A stretch of DNA of 57,289 nt from an uncultured Pseudomonadota bacterium (GCA_903921325.1 CAIXPL010000002.1:1-57289), one strand, 5' to 3'; positions 25,059 through 34,617 are shown, counted from the first letter of the stretch. Notes: generated by a model from the sequence alone, not told the origin. Numbers and translations are program-made.

Positions 25059-26048
25059 ATGAATCGTCGTTCACCCTTTCCATTGGCATGGCGCAGTCTG
25101 CTCCTTGTCGGCATCACAATGGGCTCATGCCTCGCGCAGACCTCGCGCTGGCCTGACAAGCCGGTGCACCTGATTGTTTCGTACAACGCCGGTGGCACGG
25201 TGGATAACCTGGCACGGGCGATGGCGCCCATTCTGTCGCGCGCATGGAACCAGCCGGTGGTGGTGGAAAACCGTCCCGGGGCCGGTACTCAGCTTGCCGC
25301 AGAGATGGTGGCGAAGAGCGCGCCCAATGGACTCACGTTTTTGATGACCAGTTCCGGGCTGGCCACAAGTAGTGCCATTCGCAAGAAGCTCAATTACGAT
25401 CCGGTACGGGACCTCGCACCGGTGGCGATGCTTGTGTCCGCGCCTAGCGTGCTGGTGGCACCACGAGATGGCGTTGCGCGGACACCGCGTGAGCTGATCG
25501 CCGCAGCAAAAGCGGCACCGGGCAAGTACAACTTTGGTTCGACTGGCGTGGGATCTGGGCCTCAGCTTGCCATGGAATGGTTGAAGTCCATCGCCGGAAT
25601 CGAGCTTGAGCATGTGCCCTACAAAGGGGACGCCGAACTATTTACCGCACTCACCGGGGGTGAAGTGACCGTCGGCGTGCTGCCCCCCCAGTTGGTACTC
25701 GGATCAGTGAAACAGGGAACCGTGATTGCCCTTGCGGTGACCGGACCGAATCGGTACTGGGCGCTGCCTGAGGTACCCAGCGCGGTCGAAGCCGGATTCA
25801 TGGATCTTGACTATCAGCCCTGGATCGCGCTGTTCGCAGCGGGCGGTACACCGCGTGAGATCGTGATGGCGGTGAGCGAGGAGACTCGCAAGGTCATTAC
25901 CGCGCCGGAATTCATCGCAAAATATCTGCACCCCTGGGGCGCTGACGCGACGCCGCTCGGTGCCGAGGCGTTTGCCACCCGCTATGTCAATGAAATCAAT
26001 TTGTACAAGCGCATTGTGCGCCAGGCCAATATTCCGCAGTCGGATTGA
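25059..26048 (+). CDS. Bug/TctC-family periplasmic binding protein
   Basis: A 329-residue second Bug-family receptor. The signal segment is LAWRSLLLVGITMGSCLAQ, followed by WPDKPVHLIVSYNAGG, ENRPGAGTQLAAEMV and later TGVGSGPQLAMEWL. The ATG at 25059 follows GGAGG and keeps the signal peptide short; the longer frame from 24933 lies in the promoter region. It is divergent from hyuA-hyuB, which suggests that it serves a carboxylate or cyclic amide handled by that enzyme. No membrane components of a tripartite carrier are present. Confidence 0.9.
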   Translation: MNRRSPFPLAWRSLLLVGITMGSCLAQTSRWPDKPVHLIVSYNAGGTVDNLARAMAPILSRAWNQPVVVENRPGAGTQLAAEMVAKSAPNGLTFLMTSSGLATSSAIRKKLNYDPVRDLAPVAMLVSAPSVLVAPRDGVARTPRELIAAAKAAPGKYNFGSTGVGSGPQLAMEWLKSIAGIELEHVPYKGDAELFTALTGGEVTVGVLPPQLVLGSVKQGTVIALAVTGPNRYWALPEVPSAVEAGFMDLDYQPWIALFAAGGTPREIVMAVSEETRKVITAPEFIAKYLHPWGADATPLGAEAFATRYVNEINLYKRIVRQANIPQSD

Positions 26049-26125
26049 ACGTCGTCGAATCGAACGCGTGTTGCCGCGCTTCGCCGCACATCGACGCGCG
26101 TCGCACTGCATGATCGCGTATCGCC

Positions 26126-26161
26126 GCACATCGGTGCACATCAGCGCACATCAGCGCACAC
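26126..26161. repeat. Tandem 10-bp repeat between convergent genes
   Basis: Three and a half units of GCACATCAGC (the first slightly changed) lie between the Bug gene (ends 26048) and the MFS gene (ends 26173). The flanks hold further degenerate copies of CGCACATCG. No hairpin terminator with a T-run was found here. Confidence 0.65.
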
Positions 26162-26172
26162 TTTTGCTGCTG

Positions 26173-27369
26173 TTATCCCTTCATCGCTGAGAGCGGCAGC
26201 GCGCGCAGTGCAAACGCACTGATGACCAGCAACAGGCCTGCGGCAAGCAGCGCTTCAGCGATCGACCCACCTGCCTGAAGCATGGCGGTTGCAACTGCAG
26301 GGCCGAGAATTTGGCCTGCCGCGAATGAGGCCGTCATGGCGGCGATCAGTGATCGTGCATCGGCCCCGCCGATGGCCTTTGCCACCTGCATGCCTGCCAT
26401 GGTGATCACCATGAATGTGCCCCCGACGCAAAGCGCTGCGACCGCCAGTCCCGCCAATCCTGGCCAAAGGGCTGCGACGATGACGCCGATCGCCATTACG
26501 AAGCTTGCGCTGATCCAAAGGCCCCTCGCCTGGAGCGACCTTGACGGTGCTGCCGCCGCCAAAGTGGACACCGTGGCGGCGGCACCAAAGGCGGGCCAAA
26601 GCCAGCCGAATACGTTCGGGTTGGCAATTGCGTCCCTCGCGAGTACCGGCAAAAAAGTCGCCGGAATGGCATAGCCCATTGCTGCAATGCCATAGGCTGA
26701 CACCATGATCCAGGCACTCCTGCGGTCAATGGGCGAGCGAGTTCGCGCCGGCTGCAGCGGCGCCGACGCGACGGGGTCGAGGCTGACGATACGCCACAGA
26801 GCCAGGGTGCCCGCCAGCGCGAGTGCGCCAAATATCAGCCAGGCAGCGGGCCAATGCACGCCCTGGTCCATGAAAGCGAGGCAAAGCAAACCAGAGAGCA
26901 CGATTCCCGTGCCGACACCGGTATACAGAACGCCGTCCAGATTCGGTCGCCCGAGGTTGCGCACCCAGGTGAGCGCCCAACTGGACACGAACACAAACGT
27001 CCAGGCGCTGGCGAGACCGGCGATCACTCGAAGCACAAGCCAGACCGGAAAGCTGTTGCCCCAGCCCATGGCAACTGTCGAGAGTGCAACCAGCAGCAGG
27101 CTGAATCGAATCGCCATGGCGCTATTGACCTTGATCCGGATGGCCGCCAGCGCACCGCCCAGATAAGCCAGGTAATTGGCTGAGGCAAGCCAGCCTCCGT
27201 CGGCCACTGACAGCGCCTCATCGGTGACCATCATCGCAAGCAAAGGTGGGAAGGCAAAGCGACCAACGCCCACGGCAATCGCCAGGGCGCTCAAGCCGGC
27301 CAACGCGATTGAAAGTGGGGAGGGTACCGCAGACGGCGCACTTGGGTGGGGCTGGCCAGGATGTCTCAT
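26173..27369 (-). CDS. YbfB/YjiJ-family MFS transporter
   Basis: A 398-residue carrier with about twelve predicted transmembrane segments. The first helix contains AIAVGVGRFAFPPLLAMM, the diagnostic opening of the YbfB/YjiJ subgroup of the major facilitator superfamily. The loop between helices 2 and 3 and the central region (PARTRSPIDRRSAW) fit the two-times-six arrangement. Its place after the hyu/Bug genes, in the opposite direction to Bug, may be by chance. The substrate is unknown; members are annotated as efflux or sugar-type carriers. Confidence 0.85.
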   Translation of the reverse strand: MRHPGQPHPSAPSAVPSPLSIALAGLSALAIAVGVGRFAFPPLLAMMVTDEALSVADGGWLASANYLAYLGGALAAIRIKVNSAMAIRFSLLLVALSTVAMGWGNSFPVWLVLRVIAGLASAWTFVFVSSWALTWVRNLGRPNLDGVLYTGVGTGIVLSGLLCLAFMDQGVHWPAAWLIFGALALAGTLALWRIVSLDPVASAPLQPARTRSPIDRRSAWIMVSAYGIAAMGYAIPATFLPVLARDAIANPNVFGWLWPAFGAAATVSTLAAAAPSRSLQARGLWISASFVMAIGVIVAALWPGLAGLAVAALCVGGTFMVITMAGMQVAKAIGGADARSLIAAMTASFAAGQILGPAVATAMLQAGGSIAEALLAAGLLLVISAFALRALPLSAMKG

Positions 27370-27526
27370 AGAATCTGAGTATAAATGCCTTCATTTTTCA
27401 GATAAGTGTCGCCTCACGCGGTGTGCCAGTTCGCTTGAGTTGCAGTATCTTGTGGCTGACGTCCAAGTTGCTTGCACGTTTCGCCTAACGGCCTAAACTG
27501 AAGCCCAGCCCCTCTAGGTATTGGTT

Positions 27527-28855
27527 ATGGACAAGGACTCTCCATCCAATAGCACTCTGGCCACAGCGGACCCACAGGACAATAAGCGTCCGCCGCAGCA
27601 CGATCTTGAGCATTTTCGCGCCATCGTGCAGGGTTCCGACGATGCCATCATCAGCAAGACGCTGGACGGTATCGTGACCAGTTGGAACCCCGGCGCGGAA
27701 TTGATTTTTGGCTACACCGAGCAAGAGATGTTGGGCCAATCATTGCTCAAGCTGTTCCCGTCTGATCGCGTGGACGAGGAAACCTACATCCTACAGCAGG
27801 TGAAGGGTGGCGCCAGGGTCGAGCACTTTGAGACTGAACGACTGCACAAAAATGGTCGTCGCATTCATATATCGGTCACCATTTCACCGATAAGAGATAG
27901 CAACGGTACGATCATCGGTGCATCCAAAATTGCCCGCGACATTTCGTTTGAGGTGGCAGCGAAAGCTCGGTTGCGGCTGACTTCAAGCGTCTTCACAGGC
28001 ACCAGCGAAGGTATTCTGATCACTGATGCCAGAGGCTCTATTGTCGAAGTTAATGAGGCGTTCACCCGAATCACGGGCTACGCCAAGAATGAGGTACTGG
28101 CCAGAGACACGAACTTTTTGCGATCGAGCCACCAGGGGCCTGAAACGTTTCGGGTCATGCGCCGGGCGTTGGCTCGAGGCGGCCAGTGGAAGGGGGAAAT
28201 CTCGAGCCGGCGAAAGAACGGTGAGGCCTACTCTGCCTTTCTTACGGTCAGCCGAGTCAGCGGCGCCTCGGGTGAGATTTGCAATTATGTTGTGCTGTTT
28301 TCGGATATCACGCCGCTCAAGTTGCAGCATGAGAAGCTTGAGCACGAAGCGCATTTTGATCCGCTCACGGATCTGCCCAACCGTTTGTTGCTAAGGGATC
28401 GTTTGACGCAGGCCATGGCGAACTGCCGGCGTCATGGCGACATGCTCGCGGTGCTGTATCTGGATCTTGACGGTTTCAAATCGATTAACGATCAATATGG
28501 ACATCGCGTCGGTGATGAATTGTTGATTGCGATCTCTCACCATATGCAGACAGCGCTGCGCGAGAGCGACACGTTAGCGCGCGTGGGAGGGGATGAATTC
28601 GTCATCGTGCTCACCGAATTGACCGCCGTGCAGGATTGCTTTCAGGTGGTCAATCGCGTCATCGAGGCTTGCGGGCAACCATTGCTGATCAATGACGTTG
28701 CGCTGAGCGTTACCGCCAGTGTTGGCGTAACCCTTTACCCTGCCGGCGAGGTCGATGGCGATTTACTTGTGCGCCATGCCGATCAGGCTATGTATAAGGC
28801 CAAGCGCGCGGGTAAGAATCGCTACCAGCTGTATGACGCCGCCGAGGATGCCTGA
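27527..28855 (+). CDS. Diguanylate cyclase with two PAS domains
   Basis: A 442-residue soluble signalling enzyme that makes cyclic di-GMP from two GTP. Two PAS domains span about residues 25-145 (DDAIISKTLDGIVTSWNPGA) and 150-265 (TSEGILITDARGSIVEVNEA). The GGDEF domain occupies about 275-440 with an intact GGDEF at 354-358. The inhibitory I-site RESD lies five residues before it (345-348), so product feedback is expected. No EAL domain and no membrane segment are present. The first ATG at 27527 is used. It stands alone, so the sensed signal is unknown; PAS domains may bind haem, flavin or small ligands. Confidence 0.93.
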   Translation: MDKDSPSNSTLATADPQDNKRPPQHDLEHFRAIVQGSDDAIISKTLDGIVTSWNPGAELIFGYTEQEMLGQSLLKLFPSDRVDEETYILQQVKGGARVEHFETERLHKNGRRIHISVTISPIRDSNGTIIGASKIARDISFEVAAKARLRLTSSVFTGTSEGILITDARGSIVEVNEAFTRITGYAKNEVLARDTNFLRSSHQGPETFRVMRRALARGGQWKGEISSRRKNGEAYSAFLTVSRVSGASGEICNYVVLFSDITPLKLQHEKLEHEAHFDPLTDLPNRLLLRDRLTQAMANCRRHGDMLAVLYLDLDGFKSINDQYGHRVGDELLIAISHHMQTALRESDTLARVGGDEFVIVLTELTAVQDCFQVVNRVIEACGQPLLINDVALSVTASVGVTLYPAGEVDGDLLVRHADQAMYKAKRAGKNRYQLYDAAEDA

Positions 28856-28863
28856 GTCAAGCA

Positions 28864-29076
28864 TCAAGAGGGCAGCAAGGGAACATGCGTCCGCAATTCA
28901 TCCCACGGTGCAGCCAATTTTCTCCCCGCTCGCATGAGCGAGCCGGTTGCCTCCAGTGCAGCAACGGTTACTCTCCTTACATCGGCCAGAAAATCAGCCA
29001 CCAAAGTGTCTACGCTGACAAACCTGTACCGGGTTTCCGTTCCATCCAAGTGCTTGTGATCGCTAGTGCCTGACAA
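28864..29076 (-). CDS. Possible small hypothetical protein
   Basis: A 70-residue frame using a TTG start in the gap between the diguanylate cyclase and the phosphodiesterase genes. The translated sequence looks protein-like in its second half (VDTLVADFLADVRRVTVAAL), with a predicted helix, but there is no recognised family and only a weak AAGAG upstream. It may be a fragment or not a gene at all. Confidence 0.25.
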   Translation of the reverse strand: MSGTSDHKHLDGTETRYRFVSVDTLVADFLADVRRVTVAALEATGSLMRAGRKLAAPWDELRTHVPLLPS

Positions 29077-29130
29077 GCGCCGGGCTCTTTTGCGACATCA
29101 CGATATCCCTCATCTGTAACCGAAGGCAGG

Positions 29131-29988
29131 TCAGGTAATCAGTGCGCCAGACTCTTCAAAGAAAGGGAATGGACCGGGATATTCGCCTGCATTCACATGG
29201 TGCGACACAATGCCCTTGCCATTGGTCCAATGCAGCAGATAGCCCGACGGTTCGAGGCAAAAGAGCGACCGCGCCAGCGGATCCAGATCGAGCCGAACGG
29301 TATGGGCGGTGCTGGGTGCGGTCATGCAGGCGCGTCCACCCACACTCGCGCGAATCGTGCGATGCAGGTGTCCACACAAAATGACTTCAATCTGGGGATG
29401 CGCGCTCACCAGCTGGCCGAACGCCGCCGCACCAGTCAATCCAATCTCGTCCATATGGCCGATGCCGGTCGCAAAAGGCGGGTGATGCATCAGTATCAGT
29501 GTCGGTGTAGTCCGGTCATCCCGTAACTGATCGCTTAACCAGGCAAGCCGCTCGGCGCACAATTCACCGCCACTTTCTCCAGCCACGACCGTGTCCAATC
29601 CGATGATGCGCAGTGGCCACTCGGATGCCTTCAGATTGAACTGCCAGTATCCATGCACTGGCAGCGCATCCACGCTTGCACGTTCCCCCGCACCATGCCA
29701 GCCGTGTATGCCAGCGAGGCTCGTGCGCATCACTTCGCGATCATCGTGATTGCCCGGTATGAATAACACCGGTTGCTGTAACGGCGCAAGAAGTTCACGC
29801 AAATGGGCATATTCTTCCACCTTGCCTTCATCGACCAGATCGCCTGTGATCACCACCAGATCGGGTTGCTGCGGCAGACCCAGCAGGTGACTCAGCGTGC
29901 GGCGCAGGTAGGCCGCGGTGTCCACCCGGTGATAGGCAAGTTTCCCCTTGGGCTTGATATGGGTATCGGTGAGCTGGGCGATCAGCAT
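29131..29988 (-). CDS. GpdQ/CpdA-type metallophosphodiesterase
   Basis: A 285-residue calcineurin-like phosphodiesterase. The metal-binding motifs appear in order: QLTDTHI, VITGDLVDEG, PGNHDD, LMHHPP and CGHLHR. This is the pattern of class III cyclic-nucleotide and glycerophosphodiester phosphodiesterases (CpdA, GpdQ). It is the last gene of a Ugp-like ABC operon, where other bacteria have UgpQ or a similar enzyme. The context favours hydrolysis of imported glycerophosphodiesters to glycerol-3-phosphate. Cyclic AMP hydrolysis is an alternative. It lacks a signal peptide, so it should act in the cytoplasm. Confidence 0.88.
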   Translation of the reverse strand: MLIAQLTDTHIKPKGKLAYHRVDTAAYLRRTLSHLLGLPQQPDLVVITGDLVDEGKVEEYAHLRELLAPLQQPVLFIPGNHDDREVMRTSLAGIHGWHGAGERASVDALPVHGYWQFNLKASEWPLRIIGLDTVVAGESGGELCAERLAWLSDQLRDDRTTPTLILMHHPPFATGIGHMDEIGLTGAAAFGQLVSAHPQIEVILCGHLHRTIRASVGGRACMTAPSTAHTVRLDLDPLARSLFCLEPSGYLLHWTNGKGIVSHHVNAGEYPGPFPFFEESGALIT

Positions 29989-30021
29989 GGTTGCAGGCTC
30001 TCTCGGTTGATCATCGCCGGT

Positions 30022-30085
30022 ATTCCATCATTGCCATTCGTGCCTCGCCTTGAATTCCATCATTGCCATTTGCGCTTCGCCTTGA
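30022..30085. repeat. Duplicated 32-bp segment in the ugp operon
   Basis: Two adjacent 32-bp copies begin at 30022 and 30054 and differ at three positions. A partial third match (ATTCCATCA) overlaps the end of the binding-protein gene at 30102. They lie between the binding-protein and phosphodiesterase genes and look like a recent tandem duplication. Confidence 0.75.
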
Positions 30086-30101
30086 ATTATTGTGACTTCT
30101 T

Positions 30102-31406
30102 TCATTCCATCAGATCTTCTGTGACCTTGATCAATTCAGGCAGTGCCCCTTCGGGTGTTTTCTCCCCGCGCATCACCGTGCCGATCACGTCGCGCTGCGC
30201 GCGCCAGATGCGTACCGACTGTCCACCGGGATAGCCGGACCAGGGCAAGGCGATATCGATCTGGGTGGTGGCGGTCTTGAAGTTCGGATTGACCGCGTAG
30301 AACGGCCCCAGAAAATCGTTGCCAAGGGCCAGTTTGTTGGTGGGCAGATAGCCGGTCATCTCGACCACCACCTTCTGCCCGCGCGCACTGGTGACGAATT
30401 TCATGAATTCCCAAGCTGCTTTTTGCTTGGCCGGGTCTTTGGCGAGCAGGATCACGGCATTGCCGCCGGTCGGAACGCCACCATTGGTCTTGTCATCGAG
30501 CGGAAAGCGCGCCGTTGTGAAATGAAAGCTGCTGCCCACGGCATCGGTGACCTGACGCAGTTGTGCGGGTGTTGAGAAAAAGATGCCGGTCTTGCCGGCG
30601 CTGAACTGCTGGCGCGACTGATCCCAGTCGACCATCTGCATACCCCCTTCGGTTACCAGGCGGCGCAGAGTACGCAGTGCCGCCAGTCCTACCGGCCCGT
30701 CAAACCCAGCTTTCTTGGTACCGGGCTTCACCATGCGACCGCCCTGCTGATCAATGATGCTCTGAAACAACCAGTCATCGGGCCAGGCGTCGATGTTGTA
30801 GGACAGGCCATTGATGTCTTTATCAAGGGCGTGAATGCGGCCGGCGAGTTTGATCAGGCCGTCCCAGGTGGTGGGCATATTCTGTGGATCACCGCCTGCC
30901 TTTTGTACCAGATCGGCGTTCACGTACATGATCGGCGATGAGGCATTGAACGGCAGGCCGTACTGGCGGGAATCAACCTGACCGAGGGCCAGCAGGCGCG
31001 GGGCAAAGTTGGCAGCTGCGAACGCGTCCCCTTCACCCTTCAACAGCGACTCGATACGTACAGCCTGGTCGCGCGCCTCGAGCTTGTGAATCAATTCACC
31101 GAGCAGGTGGTAGCCCGAGTAGTACACATCGGGCAACTGATTGGTGACGGCATTGCGCAGCATTGCCTGGTGACCTTCGTCATAGCTTGCCAGGGGTGCG
31201 CGGAATTTGACGGTGATATCCGGATGGAGTTTCATGAACTCCTGGGCGAGCGGTTCGTGGAAGCGGGCAAAGCTTGGATAGCAGTACATCACATCCAGGG
31301 TGGTCTCGGCGTGGGCCGGTGCCCCGAGGAGCAGGGTCATCGCACTGAGCAGGGCACCCAACCGGGGCAGAAGGGTGCGACAGGCAAGGGAAGCAAGCTG
31401 TTTCAT
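30102..31406 (-). CDS. ugpB: ABC substrate-binding protein, UgpB-like
   Basis: A 434-residue family 1 extracellular solute-binding protein. The signal peptide is seen as LGALLSAMTLLLGAPAHA, and the mature part begins ETTLDVMYCYPSFARF. The middle has GLPFNASSPIMYVNADLVQKAG and later VPTGGNAVILLA, as in glycerol-3-phosphate and sugar receptors. The start at 31406 (MKQLASLAC) gives a normal signal length. The gene lies 72 bp after the permease gene in a Pho-box-controlled operon with a phosphodiesterase. This supports a glycerophosphoryl compound as ligand, but the mature N-terminus differs from classical UgpB, so another phosphorylated polyol is possible. Confidence 0.82.
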   Translation of the reverse strand: MKQLASLACRTLLPRLGALLSAMTLLLGAPAHAETTLDVMYCYPSFARFHEPLAQEFMKLHPDITVKFRAPLASYDEGHQAMLRNAVTNQLPDVYYSGYHLLGELIHKLEARDQAVRIESLLKGEGDAFAAANFAPRLLALGQVDSRQYGLPFNASSPIMYVNADLVQKAGGDPQNMPTTWDGLIKLAGRIHALDKDINGLSYNIDAWPDDWLFQSIIDQQGGRMVKPGTKKAGFDGPVGLAALRTLRRLVTEGGMQMVDWDQSRQQFSAGKTGIFFSTPAQLRQVTDAVGSSFHFTTARFPLDDKTNGGVPTGGNAVILLAKDPAKQKAAWEFMKFVTSARGQKVVVEMTGYLPTNKLALGNDFLGPFYAVNPNFKTATTQIDIALPWSGYPGGQSVRIWRAQRDVIGTVMRGEKTPEGALPELIKVTEDLME

Positions 31407-31478
31407 GATGGAGTCCCGAGGTGAAATAGGTAGAAAATGGAGCAAATGTTTTAGATGAGGTTTTTGCAAGCTGCCCGG

Positions 31479-32426
31479 TTACATCGTCAGGCCCTGGATG
31501 AAGCGACGCCTGGCCATCAGGAAAATGAGTACCAGGGGTAGGGTGAGCACCGTCGCACCGGCCATCAGTGCGCCATAGTCAGATCCGGTCTCGGCGGTGG
31601 CAAAAAACATCATGCCCAGCGGGGGCGGTGCCAGTTGCGTATCACTGATGACGATCATCGGCCAGTACAGATCGTTCCAGTGTGCGACCAACGAGAACAC
31701 CGCAAAGGCGGCGATGCTTGAGCGCGCCGAGGGCACCACGATGCGCCAGAGAATTTCGAATTCACTCATACCATCGAGCCGGGCTGCCTGGAGGATGTCA
31801 TCGGGAAAGGTCTTGAGGCTCTGGCGTAGCAGAAAAATCGCGAATACCGAGAGGAAGAACGGCAGCATCATGGCGAAGTAGGTATTGAGCCCTCCCACTT
31901 GGGCCAGTCCCAGGTAGAGCGGCAAGGCAGTGACCTGAATTGGCACACAAAGCGCGGCGAGCACCAGATAGAACAGGATGCGCTCGCTGCCAAAGCGCAG
32001 TTTGGCCAGTGCATAAGACGCTGGTATGGCAACCAGCAATTGAACCGCCAGGATGCCGCTGCAGACAAGAACGCCGTTCAGCATGAAGCGGACAAGTGGC
32101 ACATAGGCAAGCGCTTCGTGATAGTGACCCCAGCCATGAAAATGTTCTGGCCAGGGCAGCAGCGATCCGCGAAAGATTTCATTGGCTGGTCGCACTGAGG
32201 TGACGAGCATCCATACAAACGGCAGCAGCATCACAGCGGCTCCCGCCAGCAGCGCGCCATGCGCGGCGAGCAGGATGAGCGCCCGCTTCAAGCGAACCAG
32301 CCCAGCCCAGTGCGCGCGCGCGCTGGGTACCTGCGCATGCGAGGTAGCGTGTCCGTACAACGTGACCGTGTCGTCCGCCGACCAATCGGCAGGTGCCTGT
32401 CTCGGCGCGGCAGAGCGACGCATCAT
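31479..32426 (-). CDS. ugpE: ABC permease, UgpE-like
   Basis: A 315-residue inner-membrane permease with six predicted transmembrane segments after a longer than usual soluble N-terminus of about 50 residues. The EAA loop reads QAARLDGMSEFEILWRIVVP, which contacts the ATPase. It belongs to the CUT1 group of sugar and glycerol-3-phosphate importers. The ATG overlaps the stop of the UgpA-like gene (ATGA), so translation is coupled. It pairs with the product of the gene upstream to form the channel. Confidence 0.87.
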   Translation of the reverse strand: MMRRSAAPRQAPADWSADDTVTLYGHATSHAQVPSARAHWAGLVRLKRALILLAAHGALLAGAAVMLLPFVWMLVTSVRPANEIFRGSLLPWPEHFHGWGHYHEALAYVPLVRFMLNGVLVCSGILAVQLLVAIPASYALAKLRFGSERILFYLVLAALCVPIQVTALPLYLGLAQVGGLNTYFAMMLPFFLSVFAIFLLRQSLKTFPDDILQAARLDGMSEFEILWRIVVPSARSSIAAFAVFSLVAHWNDLYWPMIVISDTQLAPPPLGMMFFATAETGSDYGALMAGATVLTLPLVLIFLMARRRFIQGLTM

Positions 32427-33406
32427 GCGTAATGAACCTTCTTATCCAGTTGGCGGGTCTGCCAGACCGAGAGCAGCAAAATGAGGGCAAGGAAAATCAC
32501 CGTAAGGGCAGCGGCGTAGCCAGTGCGTGAGTAGGTGAAACCTTCCAGGTAGATGTCGTAGAGCAGCACCTCCGAGCCATGGCGCCCCTGAGTGAGCACG
32601 GCCACTGTGTCAAAAATCTTGAATGCGGTGATGCTGCTGGTAACGATCACAAACAACAGTGTCGGACCAAGCAGGGGCACAGTGACGCAGAGGAATCGGT
32701 CGATCGCGTGGCTGGCACCGTCGATGGCCGCAGCGTCGTACAAGGATTGCGGTATCTGTGACAGTCGCGAGAGAAACAGAATCATGTTGAATCCGAGCAA
32801 CTGCCAGATACCGATGGCTGCAAGGGTTGGCAGCATCAACCCGGGTTGATTCAGAAAATTGTGGCGACCAAGGCCCGCCAGATCGAGCAGGTGATTGAAT
32901 GGCCCCAGTGTCGGATGCAGCAAGAACTGCCACACCGTCGCCATCGCCACCAGAGTGGCCGTCACGGGCAAAAAATAGATCACTTCATAGAATGCTCGAC
33001 TGACCCCGCGCGCGTGCACGAGCAGCGCGATGAACAGGCCGCCGGCCACGCTCAACGGTACGACCAGGACCATGTAGAGCAGGGTATTGGCGAGTGAGCG
33101 GCGAAACACCGGGTCGCTGAACGCGCGGCGGTAATTGTCCAGGCCGACCACTTTCCAGCGGACTGCGCCCATTTCATAGTCGGTGACGCTGAGCAGCGCG
33201 AGTACGATGATCGGTGCCAGGTAGAGCGCGCACAGCAACACCCAGGCGGGCAGACATAGTGAGAACCCCGTCCAGTGCTCGCGTCGACGCAGGCCACCGC
33301 GGGTGCCGGGCGTGCGCTTCGCGTCCCTGGTTCCCGCGCGTTTGGCGGCTGTGGCCACGCTCGGGGCGCCTTGGCGACAGTGGGCGTCGTTTTGCGTTGC
33401 ATTCAT
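32423..33406 (-). CDS. ugpA: ABC permease, UgpA-like
   Basis: A 327-residue permease with six transmembrane segments following a basic N-terminus. Typical CUT1 features are NYRRAFSDPVFRRSLANTL before the second helix and the EAA loop DAAAIDGASHAIDRFLCVTVP. It is the first of the two channel subunits. Four-base overlaps link it to the ATPase gene before it and the second permease gene after it, so the operon is tightly coupled. Assignment to Ugp rests on the operon context. Confidence 0.87.
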   Translation of the reverse strand: MNATQNDAHCRQGAPSVATAAKRAGTRDAKRTPGTRGGLRRREHWTGFSLCLPAWVLLCALYLAPIIVLALLSVTDYEMGAVRWKVVGLDNYRRAFSDPVFRRSLANTLLYMVLVVPLSVAGGLFIALLVHARGVSRAFYEVIYFLPVTATLVAMATVWQFLLHPTLGPFNHLLDLAGLGRHNFLNQPGLMLPTLAAIGIWQLLGFNMILFLSRLSQIPQSLYDAAAIDGASHAIDRFLCVTVPLLGPTLLFVIVTSSITAFKIFDTVAVLTQGRHGSEVLLYDIYLEGFTYSRTGYAAALTVIFLALILLLSVWQTRQLDKKVHYA

Positions 33407-34596
33407 GGTTCGCGCACCCGCAGACCCGCGGCATCGAAGCGCATGACATCGCTCCAGCGAAAACCAACGTGCACCGCGGTGCCCGGATCGGCACGCTCAA
33501 GTGATGACGCCGCGGGCAACCGGGCGATGAGCGCTGTGTCGCCTGGTGCGCGTGCGTCCACGAGGAACACATAGTCGTCAGCCCCGTGGTGTTCGATCCG
33601 GTGTAGCTGCATCGGCCACTGCCGATCGCAGGCAACGATGGGTTCAACAGCAACACTCAAGTATTCAGGGCGCACGGCGAGGGTCAGCCGCTCACCGGGC
33701 TGTGGTTGTTGCTGACGTCCTGGAATCGCGCCGAGCGGCGTGTCAAAGTACTGCCAGTTACCGCTTGCATCGGCCTCTACGCACAGCGTATTGATGGTGG
33801 GGCTGCCGATAAAGCGGGCCACTTGCAAATTGTCTGGATCGCTGTAGAGCTGCTTTGGGGTGCCGAATTGCAGGATACGGCCTTCATCCATGACCGCGAT
33901 GCGGTCGGACATGGTCATCGCTTCGGACTGGTCGTGGGTCACATAGACAAATGTGACCCTGAGCCTGCGATGTAGCTGCACCAGTTCATCACGCAAATGA
34001 ACGCGCAACCGCGCATCGAGGTTGGACAGCGGTTCGTCCATCAAGAATACGCGCGGCGCGCGAATCATGGCGCGTGCCAGTGCAACACGTTGCCGCTGGC
34101 CGCCGGAGAGTTGCATAGGCTTTCGGTGCAGCAGCGTATCCAGTTGCAGCGTCTGGGCGAGTGCGCGCACATCGGCGTTGATCTGCAACCTGATTGCCTT
34201 GGCCTGGCGGGACACCAGGCCCGATAGTGTTCTTGCGATCGGCCAACGCTGCCACCAGCGCAGTTGGCGCATCTCAAGGGGGAGCGCGATGTTTTGCGCG
34301 ACGCTCAAGTGCGGATAGAGCGCGTAGCTCTGAAACACCATTGCAACATCGCGCTCGCTGGGTGCCATTTCATCAATGCAACGGCCAGCCAGACTCACTG
34401 AACCGCGATCAGGCTGTTCAAGCCCGGCAATCACCCGCAGCAGTGTGGATTTGCCACATCCGGACGGGCCGACAAGCGAGATGAACTCGCCCGGGGCGAT
34501 CGCCAGGTCAATATCCTGCAGCACCATCGTGGCGCCGAATTGTTTGGCAATCCCGCGAAGGGCGAGGTCAACGTGAAGAGCGTCGGGACCGAGCAT
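33403..34596 (-). CDS. ugpC: ABC ATPase, UgpC-like
   Basis: A 397-residue ATP-binding subunit. Walker A is GPSGCGKST (residues 43-51), the signature LSGGQRQR, and the Walker B VFLMDEPLSNLDA. The last 120 residues form the OB-fold regulatory domain of CUT1 ATPases (RLTLAVRPEYLSV). A stretch of about 35 residues after the Q-loop (RQLRWWQRWPIARTL onward) is longer than in typical MalK/UgpC proteins. It is the first gene of the operon, with a Pho box 22-39 bp before its start codon. Confidence 0.88.
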   Translation of the reverse strand: MLGPDALHVDLALRGIAKQFGATMVLQDIDLAIAPGEFISLVGPSGCGKSTLLRVIAGLEQPDRGSVSLAGRCIDEMAPSERDVAMVFQSYALYPHLSVAQNIALPLEMRQLRWWQRWPIARTLSGLVSRQAKAIRLQINADVRALAQTLQLDTLLHRKPMQLSGGQRQRVALARAMIRAPRVFLMDEPLSNLDARLRVHLRDELVQLHRRLRVTFVYVTHDQSEAMTMSDRIAVMDEGRILQFGTPKQLYSDPDNLQVARFIGSPTINTLCVEADASGNWQYFDTPLGAIPGRQQQPQPGERLTLAVRPEYLSVAVEPIVACDRQWPMQLHRIEHHGADDYVFLVDARAPGDTALIARLPAASSLERADPGTAVHVGFRWSDVMRFDAAGLRVREP

Positions 34597-34617
34597 GCCG
34601 CATGCTAGGACGGCGAG

